The translations under genes were made by a program, and so were the position numbers. DNA of 64,000 bases from assembly GCF_036785885.1 (NCBI RefSeq), contig NC_092322.1:12732466-12796465 (forward strand). The letters are read 5' to 3'. How positions within the stretch are numbered: the first letter of the stretch is position 1; the number at the start of each line of letters is the position of its first letter. Source of the stretch: Coffea arabica (Eukaryota; Streptophyta; Magnoliopsida; Gentianales; Rubiaceae). The notes below the pieces were generated by a model. That model was not told the DNA's origin. It made no database searches and was given only the letters and a program-made list of their open reading frames with translations. Below are positions 11,489 through 23,570 of the stretch, piece by piece.

Positions 11489-12879
11489 GAAATGGAGGAC
11501 GAGACTATGGGATTGCGTTCATAGATTAGTTAGGCCTTTCAATGGAATAATACTTTGTGCTTATACTTCAATTGATTTTGATATTTTTGTTTAAGTTTGT
11601 GTTAATAAACGTTCTTTTGACTAAATTGTAGAAGAGGAGATATACTAGTTGATGCAACAAGTCAAGAGATTGCGTTTCTATTTGTTAATGGATTTGAATA
11701 GCATAAAGTTTCTGTTGTGATGCTTATACATTCAGCACCAGATATATCTGATACTTGTTGGTATAGAAGATTGAAAAATGCTCAAGACCAAGGAAAAGTA
11801 AATCTCGGGTATGAAGTGCTCTGGATTCTTGATGCATACAAGAAAGCGTTTTTGATGGTGTTTTCTTCTGGTTCTCTTTCTGTCAACTCATGAAACAGAT
11901 GATCATTTACATTGCTCATTATACCAATTCAAATTGAGAAGTGTGCTAAAGCTTGATCCGCTAGACCGTTGTTTACCAATGTGTTTACTTGCACATTTTT
12001 CATGTTTTCGGGTACATCAGTGCTCTAAAATCGACAGGTGGGAAGATGATAATGCAAAAGAATACCATATGAACTTATCATTTTAGATTTAAGATGTATA
12101 CAGTTGGTAAATGAGTAAAACCACTAATCAGCAAATCAGTTAATAAAAGACTCAAAGAATGTAAAAATCAAATTTCTGTTGTGCAGCCTTTGTTCCGTGG
12201 TAGAGAATCTGTTTATTGCATCTGAGCTTCCATTTGATTCTTTGGAGAATTAGTATTTCGTGGCCATGCGAAGCAATTGACATGAGGAACACTGCACAAG
12301 GATTGTCCTCCGTCTCTGATTCTTTTCCAATTCCACTCTGATCTAGTTGGCCTTTGATAGACAGAGATAGAACTTTGACATCTGGAGATGTAAACATATG
12401 CAAATGACTTGAACCAGCTCCATCATCTCATCACAGCAGGGAATAAGAGTGCCGAAGTACTGTGACTACGGTTGCTGTATTTGATTTGTGCCAAAGTAAG
12501 AGAGCCTTTAGACTTTTTCCCATAATGTTTGAAAGAAACTATTGAAATTCAAAAGAAGATATCAAAAGGTAGCCTCCCTTGCTGCTGATGCTGTACCATG
12601 TATATCAGTATATGTCCACAAATCAGGCCCTGTACACCTTTGCACCCTTCTCTTTAGCACATTCAGCCATCCAACTCACAGACTGGCTGTCATGGTCAGA
12701 CATAGTCAACATTCAGCCATCCAACTCAAGAACCTTTTCCTCTCCTGCTCTTCTTGTCCATCATCAAGGTTGCACGAGAATGATATAGGCTTCCATAGTG
12801 AAAGATGCATTAACACGAATCTTTCTACAAAACCAAACATTTTTCTACAAGAAGAAAGAGCTAAGAAGAAACCCAGCAA

Positions 12880-12985
12880 GGAAACTGCAACATTCCGAGA
12901 GAAACTACTCGTTCGAGGCTTATTTGCAGCCATCAGAAACTACTCGTTCGAGGCTTATTCCGAGAGAAACTACTAGTTGTGGATA
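12880..12985. repeat. Short direct repeats inside the MULE
   Basis: GAAACTACTCGTTCGAGGCT occurs twice and GAGAGAAACTACT twice within about 90 bases. A third similar phrase (AGAAACTACAGGTTC) follows at 13012. Confidence 0.75.
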
Positions 12986-13237
12986 ACTGATTGAGCCGTA
13001 TAACCTACGCTCAGAAACTACAGGTTCAGCTTCTCGGAGGCATTTTGTCAAGCTGCTGGTGTACAAAATGATCAAGCTAGCTATAACTTCACTAGGATTA
13101 TATGTGCACTCAGTTCAAGCCTCAGTACCTTTCTGCCGGAGAAGCCTGATGATATTACTTCTTTCTGGCTTTCAAATCGTGGTTCTTGAATACTTGAAAC
13201 CCCCAAAGTTGGCAAAACAGAGAAAAGGAGGCAAAGA

Positions 13238-13701
13238 GGGTTCCTTGAAGAAACCCAGCAAGGAAAAAGGAAACTAAAACTTGGGTTCCTCTCAGAAATC
13301 TTGAATTTTCCTGCTAGATTTTAGTCTGCAAAATTTGTGTGTGTGAATGGGGTAGAAAGATAGTCTAGTGCGGGAATGTTGGTTGGCATTAGTGATGCAT
13401 GTTAAATTGCACAACGGATCATCAAGTTGTCTGCTTGAATGGTGAAGATGATGAAGAGAGGACAGAGGTTGTTTGGATTTTAGGGTTTTTTAATTTGATA
13501 AATTATGATTTTGGTTAAAAGAGTTTTTATTTTACTTGGTTTTGGTTAAAGAGATTAATTTTTCTGTTCGGTTAATCGATTAATAATTTAATATGGTTCG
13601 AGTTGGATTATTTGAGAATTTGGTTTATTAAGGGACACTTGGCAAGATTATAAGGAATGGGACAGGATGTGAGACAGGGTGTGGTACAGAAGATCCGTTG
13701 C
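13238..13701 (-). repeat. Right terminal inverted repeat of the long-TIR MULE
   Basis: Inverted copy of 9975-10438, ending GATCCGTTGC at 13692-13701. Confidence 0.85.
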
Positions 13702-15388
13702 AGAAATCGCAATCGTGAGTGCATGTATAGCTAAAAAGTGAGACGAATAAATTCAATAAAAATTTCTAAAATTAAGAGCTTTTTATTATCCAATTAATAT
13801 AAATCTACTTACAAGCTCACCATCTGACTAGGAATAATAGACCCAACCGGGATTTCCATTGTGGATATCAAGGGTTATCACAATCAGGATGAGTTAATGC
13901 AAGCCAGCCACTTGAGTGGACTCCCTAAGTTTAGCACTTCTTTGAACTAATATCAAATCCCAATTCTCATTGTAAACTTGACACCTTAAAATTCTCACAA
14001 TTAATGGCCAGTTAATCATGATTAGAAAAACAAAAGTGCTAAATAATTTGTTAAAAAATATAGCTCAAATAATCATGAAAATATCGCATGACAATCATAG
14101 AAGTTCATCCAGACCTAGGTATAAAAACTAGTAAAACATAAAAAATATGAAAACAAGATCTAAATTTGTATTATAACCAAACATTAGAATCAATACAAGA
14201 AATAAGATAATAAGAGAAATGTCACCCTTATCACATGAGTTCTAAGCTCTCCATCTTCATTCTCAACTTCATCTATATTTAGTTACATATAAGTCTTGGA
14301 TGAAATAAACTATACTAATGTACCCCAACTAATGAACTAAGAAAATTTTAGTGAAAGAATATTTTTGTATAGTTTATCTAGATTCCAAAGTTCTACAATA
14401 GGCTCAAAAATGGCCCTATTTATAGAGAATTGAAGTTTCAAGTGAGTTTTTAAAGTTGATGTAAAATGCTTCGTGGGATTCCCAAAATATTCTTCTACTA
14501 GTCTCCACGGTCTTCTTTATAGCTACAATCAAAATTCTTACTGGAATTGAGCTGTAAAAAGTTATTAAAATATGTGGCTGTGCAAGTTGCACAACTACCT
14601 TAAGAATACATAGGGTCAATATGCAGGTGTAATGTCGCATATTGCACCCGTGGATTGCCTCCTCTACAGGTTTGCATTTTTCTTATCAATTTTCAACTTT
14701 GTTCTGTTTTTGCACCAATTTCAATTGATATTTTATTGATGATGAAGGCTGAAATAGATCTTGTATAAAACATAAAAGTTGCATCCTTTGAGTTAGCTTT
14801 TCAATTTATCAAGAATCATCTAATTTGGAGCTCTGTAGATTGAGAAATAACCAAAATATCCTTAATTGGTCAATCCTCTATTTTAATATTTTGACAGCAA
14901 AAATGGTTGACTCTATTTTAACTTTTTGACTAGAAAAATTCATGAACTAGATTTTGATGTCTCCATAAACAAATATGGATGTCGTAGCTTCAAAGTGGCT
15001 TAAGAATCATTTAAATCCAATGCTTTTAACTCAAGTTATAGCCAAAATATTGGAGGGTGTGAAAGCTGTCAAATTTTACTTCTTTATAACTTGATTGCAT
15101 TTCATCTTTTGAACATTTTGCATTTCATATTCTCCTTAAATCACTTTAAATCATCAATAATCAACCAAATACATTCTCAACTCACTCCATATAATGATTG
15201 AATCATTAAACCCTACAAAAACATGAATTTTTTCACTATTTAAATCCATAAAAATCCAATTTTTCTCGTTGAAACCATAAAATGTATACTTCACTAGAAA
15301 CTTATTTAATTAGTTATATAGATGACTATAATAAACCAAAACTAAATAATAAAAAAACACTTAAAACACACAAAATATACACTTATTA
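13702..15388 (-). mobile_element. Partial LTR-retrotransposon LTR (fossil)
   Basis: This stretch is related, in reverse orientation, to the solo LTR at 31631-33403. Shared phrases include TAATCATGATTA, AGCACTTTTGTT-like, the TTAGTTCAAAG region and the terminal AATAAGTG near 15388. It has no coding frame, consistent with LTR sequence only. It lies between the long-TIR MULE and the third CYP81 copy and occupies the place where the first part of that gene's exon 1 would be. It is a broken, old copy; the superfamily (probably Gypsy-like by LTR length) is not certain. Confidence 0.6.
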
Positions 15389-15403
15389 GTCCTCTCTAAA
15401 AAA

Positions 15404-17650
15404 AATCTTCAAAGGATTGCCACATTAGAAATCTTCTCAGGAACTCATCTGAATATGTTTTTAGACAATCAACAAGAAGAAATCGAGTCTCCAGTGAAAA
15501 ATCTGTATAGAAAGTCAACCCAAAATTTTGCAAGAGTTGAGATAAAATCCCAGATAATGCAACTGACAATTAACAATATAATGACAATGTTTTGGGAAAA
15601 TGATACTATAGAACTGAAATGGAAGATAATAAGGAGTCCTTTCTATTTCGTGATATTGTTAGGGAAATGTTTGAGTTGCTTCATTTCAATCCAGTGGATT
15701 TCTTGCCAATTCTTAGGTGGATTGGTTTTGCGAATGTGGAAAGAAAAATGCTAGAATTTCAGAAAAAAATCTGATGAGTTCTTGCAACATTTGCTAGATG
15801 CTCAACGATCTTGTCCAAGAACTGCAGGTGGAAGGAGGACAATCATTGAAGTATTGCTGTCTGTGCAAGAATTGGAACCTGAATACTACTAAGATCAAAT
15901 AATCAAAAGCTTTATACATGTATGTGGTAAATATTGATAATTGATCTTAATATAACCCAATGCAGGTTTTAAAAAACTGAAAGATTTACCTACAAATTGT
16001 GAAATGACCACCAAATGATCATAATATATTTAGGATAATATACATGGTCTTTTCTAGCATTTAACAATCCTTTTGAGCTGCCATATACTACCCTTATTCT
16101 CTTCTACATTGCACTTTTTAAAAGTTTATTTGAGTTTTCAATTTGACAGTATAAATTTTTTAATTTTAAAAGTACACTGCTTAAAGTTTATAAATGTGTC
16201 TGAATCTACCTCAATCATAATTATTTGTATTATGAGTTGGAATAAATTTACAAAATTTCTTGCATGTTTAACATGGGTGGTAGTGGTGGTGGTTCATTTT
16301 AAGGATCTCTACTGATTCGAGTTGTATCACTAATGATTCGATCGGCCAAATTTTGAGAACCATTTGACATTTCAAAGTACCAAGTGTAAGTGATTGAAAC
16401 TTTATTAGTAGTGCAGAGTGGAATAAACATGAAAACAAGAAAACAAAAAAAATGATCAAAAGAAGTATGTACGTGACCCATTATCTTCAGTCAAAATGAA
16501 ATAAATGAAAAGGCAATACCTTTTGTTGAAAATTCAACTTTTGATTTGATGTTTTTTGAATATTTTAAGAATTGAAATGCATCAGATATCTTATATGTTT
16601 TGTAGACACATAGCTATAATGGAAAAACAGAATACAATTTGCAAATCTGGTTAAATAAAATTGAGGACGTTATTACTAGTCTTAAATGCAATGGAGTTTA
16701 GCAAGTCTTAATTTTCCTAATAGGATTGGCTAAGAAAATTTAGAGTAGTCTCAATTGTTACCAACCTAAAGGCTAAGATCCTTAAAGCAATATGTAACTG
16801 CTGCAAATGTCAAACTACCAATTCAGTAACTGTTGCAAAAAATAGCTGCCAAAAATTTATTGGTTTTCCAGTAATACAGAGCAATATGTAACAAATTAAA
16901 TTAATAGTTTAAGAAGTAAACTGCAAATAGGTCATAGTTCCAGCTTTGTAGTTGGCAATTAACTCTTTTCAACTACCTGTCTAACATGATGTTAACATTG
17001 ATGTGGTGAGACGCTAATGGCTGCGGGATCAGATATGTACTTTATCCATCACAGCAGAGTGGGCTATGTCTCTTCTGCTAAACCATCCTCAAGACTCAAG
17101 AGCGGAAAAGGGCTAGAGCTGAGCTAGATAGAACAATTGGTCAAAACTGTTTAATGGAAGAACAAGATCTTCCTAATCTGCCTTATCTCTGAAGCTTCAT
17201 TTCTGAGTCACAAAGGTTATATCCAGCTGCTCCACTTCTCATTCCATGCGAATCATCAAGTGATAGCACCATTGGGAACTACAATATGCCCTCTAAAACT
17301 TTGTTGATGGTAAATGCTTGGGCTATGCATAGGGATCCTTAGCTGTGGGATGATCCTGAAAGTTTCAAGCTCGAAAGGTTCTTAGGCCTTGAAAATGATG
17401 CATCCAAGTACCAGTTCATACCATTTGGTTTTGGTGGGAGGATTTGTCCTGGTGCTGGCCTCGCCAATCGGATGGTAGGATTGGCTGTGGGATCGTTGGT
17501 TCAGTGCTTTGATTGGGAGAGGATTGGCAATGAGTTGGTAGGCTTATCTGAAGCTGCAGGAATCACAGTGCCTAAGGCCTTGCCATTAATTAGAGACAAT
17601 TTGCAAGCCTTGTGAATCCATGGTTAAAGTTCTTGCTGAACTGTATGATG
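15404..17650 (+). pseudogene. Third CYP81-type P450 copy, broken
   Basis: Exon 1 remnant (about 15404-15918) matches the intact gene from the [11 protein letters not shown] region onward and includes [19 protein letters not shown]. The first 120 or so codons are absent; the partial LTR abuts here. The intron (about 15919-17020) shares sequence with the intact gene's intron. Exon 2 (about 17021-17650) retains the FGFGGRICPGAGLA heme loop and ESQRLYPA, but it carries several in-frame stops (for example TGA in LPYL*SFI near 17190 and TAG at about 17340) and frameshifts, one near 15765 in exon 1 (FQKKSDEF). It is clearly non-functional, and its 3' end faces the first glutaredoxin relic. Confidence 0.88.
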
Positions 17651-17654
17651 GGAT

Positions 17655-18115
17655 TTCCGATTTGCTGTGAGTTGATTTATAGTGGACTAAAATTGATGAT
17701 TGCGTGTATAACTGAAGATTGAAAATAAACGACAATAGGTACATACCATAGTGCAATAATTCATAAAAAATAGTGTATTATTTCGTTGTATTAATGTTAA
17801 ATGCACAAGAAGTACCAAAGATTTAACAACTATTGTTCAGTTTAGTCGGATTTGTCTAGCCATCTAATTAAGTTGAGTTGGTAAGGACATTTAGTCTTCA
17901 AAATGAAGTACCCAAATTGTTAGTTGAAAAAATAAATTAAAAAGAAAAAAAGAAGAAGACCCAATTACTCATTTGTCAAACTAAAACTCTAAGAGAACAT
18001 TATTAAGTTATTTCATCTTCTTGGATTGGAAGACCATAAGAAGTACATGTACAGGGACATATCTGACTCAGTATAATGATATAATCAACTGAGACTGAAA
18101 ATCGATCAGAACACT
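17655..18115. other. Spacer between P450 and glutaredoxin pseudogenes
   Basis: AT-rich convergent intergenic DNA. It is partly similar to the segment 3' of the glutaredoxin gene at 42884 (phrases around 'GTTGAGTTGGTAAGGACAT'). No gene seen. Confidence 0.5.
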
Positions 18116-18119
18116 GTCT

Positions 18120-18414
18120 TAGAATTCAACTTGCCATTAATATTCTTTTTTTTTGGAGCAACTTGCCATTAATATTCAGGCTCATAACTTCATTGGAACC
18201 ACCAACAAAAATGTTTCCTATGAAAACAGGAGGAACACTAGGATTACATCCTGATGTTAGCAATGCATTCTCAATCTCTCTTCCTTTGGAATGATGAACA
18301 AGCTCATTAACTGTAGGATTCGCCCCAAAGCTGCACATCAACAGCCTGAGAGCATTGGAAATGCAGCAGTTGCTCTTGATGAATATCGCCACTGGCTTTT
18401 CTGACCCCCAATCT
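18120..18414 (-). pseudogene. CC-type glutaredoxin, first array copy, broken
   Basis: The core reads VAIFIKSNCCISNALRLLM..., with GCNPSVPPVFIG and FVGGSNEVMSLNI, so it is a member of the 102-residue family found intact downstream. The N-terminal METVRR codons are lost or out of frame (an extra G in the run before GTCAG near 18405, and no ATG in place). At the C-terminus a short direct duplication (CAACTTGCCATTAATATTC at about 18128 and 18160) replaces the LKPLL...AIWM tail. The TATA box upstream is still present. It is host-derived and inactive by both ends; a truncated product without the TGA-binding tail is conceivable but unlikely. Confidence 0.85.
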
Positions 18415-18503
18415 ACTTAAGAACTAAGAACATGTGAATAACTACTCGAGTTGAGAGGAAGCTTAAGGACTTGTTTTGAGAAAAATCTTGAATTGCATAA
18501 AGG

Positions 18504-18511
18504 TATATATA
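18504..18511 (-). promoter_or_regulatory. TATA box of the broken first glutaredoxin
   Basis: TATATATA within AAAGGTATATATAGAGGGC, the same context and spacing (about 90 bases before the start) as the intact copies. Confidence 0.65.
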
Positions 18512-20239
18512 GAGGGCTAAGGATGATAGATCGCAACAGTTTTCTTCAAGTAGGAAAGTAGGAATCTCTAAGATTTTGCTCCTAAAGGTGATGCTTGGAT
18601 AATATCAGCAGCTATACAAATAGAATAAAGGTTGGATCTTTCTTAGACAACATGAAATCTTAAGATGTATTAGCATGCTGATAACATTGACAACAGAGAA
18701 TAGTAGTGGAGTACTTTAAAAGTCGTTTTCTTTTACTAGAAAGGTTCTAGGGCTAGGGAGGTGTACTATGGTTTATGAATATCAGTTTGATTTGTTGATA
18801 TCAAAGAAATTCTTAGTGTATGATGCATTGAAGTTTCTAAAGTGGAATGCCCCAACACAATAAGACCTTTTCGGAATGACTAATAAGACCCTTTTTTTAT
18901 TATTCAATCAAATTAGTAATAAGATCTTATAGTCCAAAATTATTAGGGAAATGCATACCTTGATATTCACAGCTGTCACTACAACAAAAATGGCCTTTAG
19001 CGGCATTTAAAAGTGTCAGTATAGATAATCTAACCTGACACTTTATCTATCTTCACACTTAGGACGAGTGTTGTCCCTTCCAATGTAGGAATAGCCTCAA
19101 ATCTTTAGCAGCATTCATATGTGTCAGAAAAATCATGCTGCTATAGCATTCCCTCTGCCAACAAAAACTTTTTTTTGTGATAATCGAAAGTGTCCGTATA
19201 GCATTAGAACATCAGTAGCGGATCAGTAGGATATCCAATTTATGAAGGCATCTTGAGTTGTCTTAATATATGGCTTTAAGGACACGTAACCATGTGAATT
19301 TACACTGCTTTGGACGACATGCCCATTTGTCATTAGTGTTTTTCGAAGCTAAGCTATGCTGACACTTTTAATTGTCAGGAGTTTTTTTCCTGTTTTTTTT
19401 TTATGGAAGCAACCTGCAATTAGTCCTCCCTGCTGTACATTCCATCAACCAGAATCCCAAGGGACTTGTAAAATTATCCCAAAGAGTAGAATACATATAG
19501 CAATTTAAAAGAAGAAGTCGATACTTAAATATAATTCGTTAAATTAAAAGTCGATAACAAGTACAAACATAGCAAGTACTAAAATCGCAAACAAGTGCTA
19601 AAAGCAATTACTAAAATCCCAAACTAGTACCGAAAGATTCTCATTTATAATAACTTGAAAGACTTTCTTGTGCACAAACTAAAAAACTCTCATCCCTAAC
19701 AAGTTGAAAGAAGTAGAAGTAGTTTCCAAACTTTTCATTTTGTTGAGAGTCCTCAATCATAACCATGAAGTCCCCATCATTCTTCAGTTGGTTCCACCTG
19801 TGCACAAAGACCAAGGGGATCATTAGAACATTATACCTAGAACTAAAATTTCAAAAAATCCGCAATATTTATCAAGCATATCTCACCAAATGACAAGGCC
19901 AAGCAACTGGGGCACCAAGTGCATCTTGAATTGTTTGTTGCAAATCATACGGTCTAATCAATTGTTCACGTGGACTCATTGCAACTTGTATCTGTATTTC
20001 ACACTAGTTTGGCCCAAGAGCTTGTCCCTCAACCTCATCCAATGGATTTAGACTCCGTAAATATTCTTTTGCCACGATTTCTGTTGGGTCAAACAAATTT
20101 TTTAGTGAAACCATATTTCCTATCTAGTAAAGATCCAACAAATACAAGAATCAAACTCATGCCAAATTCCAGATTACAAATGTAAAAGTTTAAAAGTTGT
20201 AAATACTTACTCAAATAGGTCGCGTGGCTCACGATGGAG

Positions 20240-21570
20240 TATGGCTTGACACATTGTTAGATGATGATGAAGGATGTCTCGGGCTGTCAATTGGAGAGCC
20301 CTTTCTATATTGAACTAAAACCATTTTCTTTAAACTGGCTATTTCATCATCTTGTCGCTGAAGCCTTTCCTCCAAACGGACCAATGTTGACTGTTGTTGA
20401 ACACTTATACGGTAACATGTGTTACGACTAGGAATGTCTTCCTATAAGTCCGTTGGATTCACACTGTCACTAAACAAGCGAACATGACCATGTTTGTCTT
20501 CCCCAACCACCTGGGCAAATATATCATTGCGACCAACTGGATCTTGCGAATCCGATAGAAGCTGATTTTTCAACTTATTCATTTTTTCCTACATAATAAA
20601 GGAAAACACTTGTTATTGCAAAAGCCTGTCTGAAAACAATGGTAGAATTTATAGGCTTGTGTTCTCGGATCCTTACCAAATTCTCAGCAACTATAGTACT
20701 TGATGGAGTTCCATCGGCATGGGTTTAAAACTTATTGAACATTTCTACTCTAGTAGGAGGTCTTCCCAATTGTTTGGCCTATAAGAAATTGAATTTTTTT
20801 TAATTATAATTTTACCATTTAGCATATAATTAAAAAACAAGCTAATATAATGAAATATGGGTGAAAAAAAATTAGCAACTAAAAAAAGGATAAGGTATCA
20901 ACAAGTGGTTCCGAAGATGAGCAAATGACTTTTTTCCGGTTGTGTGGTTCATCTTCTTCTCTTCTCTAGCTTTCTCGTTCCTCTCACTTAGTTTTTAAAT
21001 TTCAAAATCAAAAGCAAGATTACAGCATTGAATAAACACTAGTTTATGAAGAATGTTGTAACTGATTTGTACCTTTGCTTCTTCACTTTTTCAATAAATC
21101 CAAAGTTTGATCCATTGCTCTTCTCGTACCCTTATGTCCTTTTGAAACCGAGCTTCAGCATTTGGCATGGCAGGATCAAAATATGTACCCTTTAAATCTA
21201 CCTTCCAGTTTCTCCATTTTTTGCCAATAGATCTTAAGATCTAAGCTTCCAGTCCCATAGGCAAAGCAAACCTTTCTTGAAACGTAGTTAGGAACAAGAA
21301 AATCAACATAACTTCACAGTAATTTTTGTAGAAAACATACATAATACAAAAACTACCATTACCTTTATCACTTCTAACATGTTTATTTTAAGTTTTCTTG
21401 GCATCTTAAGCCAACTTTCAACATCTATTAGACAATAAATACCATTCCTAGCCAAACTGCCCAAGAATTCAGAGAAAGAGGTTTTCTCACTTATTGGGAT
21501 CCTATTGTCATCGAGTTTAATTTCAATCTGTGGAAGATCCTTAGGCCGACCCCAAATTTCTTTCATAAAT
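20240..21570 (-). pseudogene. CACTA second-gene remnant (plant transposase Ptta/En/Spm, PF03004-like)
   Basis: On the minus strand, 21100-21240 reads KKWRNWKVDLKGTYFDP, then AMPNAEARFQKDIRVREEQW, the hallmark of the plant Transposase_24 family. Upstream coding appears at 21303-21566 (IWGRPKDLPQIEIKL). Downstream, 20240-20760 gives FNKF.THADGTPSSTIVAEN, AQVVGEDKHGHVRLFGDSVNP and a coiled-coil-like LVRLEERLQRQDDEIASL. Frames are broken by several stops. In intact CACTA elements this product helps bind subterminal repeats. Confidence 0.75.
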
Positions 21571-22099
21571 GTAGGGCCTCGGGTTTTTTGATGTACTTCA
21601 CTTGAATCATTTGTAGTTTCTTTTCCTGTATAAAATAAGAAAAAGGTGCAAGTTATGAACCAAAAAAATGCACTTCTGGAATTGGTTCAAAACAGTTAGT
21701 AATACCTGTATCGTCCAAGTTGCATGACATGAAGATGGTGTTATTGGAATATGGAACTCGAGAATCCTGATTTGGATTTTTTTCAGTTGGTTCATGCCTT
21801 ATTCCAAGTGGAGATTGTTGAATTGGAGAGTGCTGGCACTGCTCATGCGACTGTGAACCTCTATTAGCTTATTGAGTAACTTATCACCAGATTGACGCAT
21901 TATTCCCAATGTAGAATTTTGAATTGGAGATTAAGGTGCCCGAGCAGCTTCTCCTTCAACTTGTTCAATTATATTTTCATGGCTTGTTTCAAGTAGAGGC
22001 TGCTGCTTTGTTTCATGACATGAGGGGGGTTGCTCAATTGGTTCATCTCTCAATCCATTTGACGGGCCATACCTGCATAATTCACTATTTATTTGATAC

Positions 22100-23570
22100 C
22101 AGGTCCATCAATCTTGAAGGTGAAAGCCATCAATCAAAGTTTCCAGTTCTAGCATAAACCAAAATTTGAAACTATGAGTCAACCGTCGTGTATGAGTGAA
22201 CTTGTGACAAACAGGACAAACATATTCACTTTTAGTGCTCCACCCAAATAATATTGCATATCCAGGGAAATCACTAATGGTCCACAATAAAGTTGCATGC
22301 AATTGAAAATTTTTTTTTTGGGATGCATCATAAGTTTGAATGCCAAAATTCCACAATTCGATCAGTTCTTTAACTAGAGGCTATAGATAAATATCAATAT
22401 TATTCCCAGGAGAGGATGGTCCGGGTATTAACAAGGACAACATGAAGTACGGTTGTTTCATAAACATCCATGGAGGTAAGTTATATGGTATTAAAACCAC
22501 AGGCCAAGTACTGTGTGTAGAACTCATGTTGTTGAATGGATTAAACCCGTCAGATGCCAACCCTAATCTAACATTTCGACAATCCTTAGCAAATTCTGGA
22601 TGTAGATGGTCAAAAGTTTGCCAAGCTGGAGAATCAGCTGGATATCTCATACAACCATCTTTTGTACTTTTTCCTCATGCCATCTTATTTGAGATGCAAT
22701 TTTAGAAGACATAAATAGTCTTTGTAATCTAGGTTTTAAGGGAAAATGCCACAACACTTTTTGAGAAATTTTTCTTTTTTCCCTAGTTGGATCATTTTTT
22801 GAAGCAACCCACCTAAGCTCGTTACATGTTTCGCATGAAGTTCTTTTTTCAGCACTACCCCACTAAAGAGAACAATCATTAGGACATGCATCGATCTTTT
22901 CATAACCCAACCCCAATGTATTTATCAATTTCTCAGCCTCATAGTACGAAGAAGGCAAATTAGTCATGACCTCCGGAAATACTTCTCTCAACAGCTCAAC
23001 AAGCATATTAAAATCTTGCTACTCTTCTTACTAAGGCATTTTAGGTGAAGCAAACGAATAATGAAAGACAACTTCGAGAAATTTTTGCAACCGTTGTACA
23101 AATCCTATTGAGAATCATCAATCAATTTGTAAAATTTTTCAGCCTCTGAAATAGGAATGTCCCCTTCTCTATTCAATTCACTTATTCCATGTGGTATCCC
23201 AAATATATCATGGACCAAGTCTTGCATGTCATTAGTCCCATTTGAAACCCCAATTGACGTATTTTCAGAATTAGATGTGGCTTCATTGTAGTTTGAAAGT
23301 TCTCCATGTGTTATCCAATTATTATAACCTTGATAAATCCTATCACTTTCAAATGATCATATGCTTCCATTTTAGTCACACAAACACCCATGCCGCAATC
23401 TTTGCAAGGACACAAAATCATTCCGTCACAACTTGATCTAGAAAATGCGAAATTTAGAAACATTTGAAGTCCTGTCTCATTCTTTTTACTTGTTCTTGGA
23501 AAATCCATCCAACTTTTATCCATACTTTTAATATAAATAAATGTCTTCCAAAAAGCTTCCAACACCTATT
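22100..23570 (-). pseudogene. CACTA TNP2-type transposase remnant
   Basis: Reading right to left, 23311-23524 encodes the transposase-associated domain (MDKSWMDFPRTSKKNETG, then ILCPCKDCG). Bases 22720-23300 hold the linker with DACPNDC and ETCNELRW. Bases 22381-22650 give MRYPADSPAWQTFDHLHPEF and VRLGLASDGFNPFNNMSS. Bases 22108-22356 give LWNFGIQTYDAS and LLWTISDFPGYAILFGWSTK. These are diagnostic TNP2 blocks. The C-terminal part is missing or unrecognisable, and several stops and frameshifts separate the blocks. Confidence 0.88.

Larger units (their letters stand above)
9975..13701. mobile_element. Mutator-like element with about 465-bp terminal inverted repeats
   Basis: The ends are long inverted repeats: 9975-10438 against 13238-13701, starting GCAACGGATCTTCTG on the left and ending CAGAAGATCCGTTGC on the right. 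They are alike through the whole stretch apart from small indels. Such TIRs, with a promoter-like AT-rich composition, typify MULEs. The 2.8 kb interior has no recognisable transposase (no DDE block, no SWIM finger), so the element looks non-autonomous. The flanks AGAAGTTGT and AGAAATCGC match only 6 of 9, so the target duplication is weak. The interior contains exon-like segments (see 10987-11488), which suggests captured or decayed gene material. Confidence 0.8.

Noticed and set aside
12152-12986. Several 60-144 codon frames in the long-TIR MULE
   Set aside because: They overlap on both strands, match no family I know and lie in element sequence.
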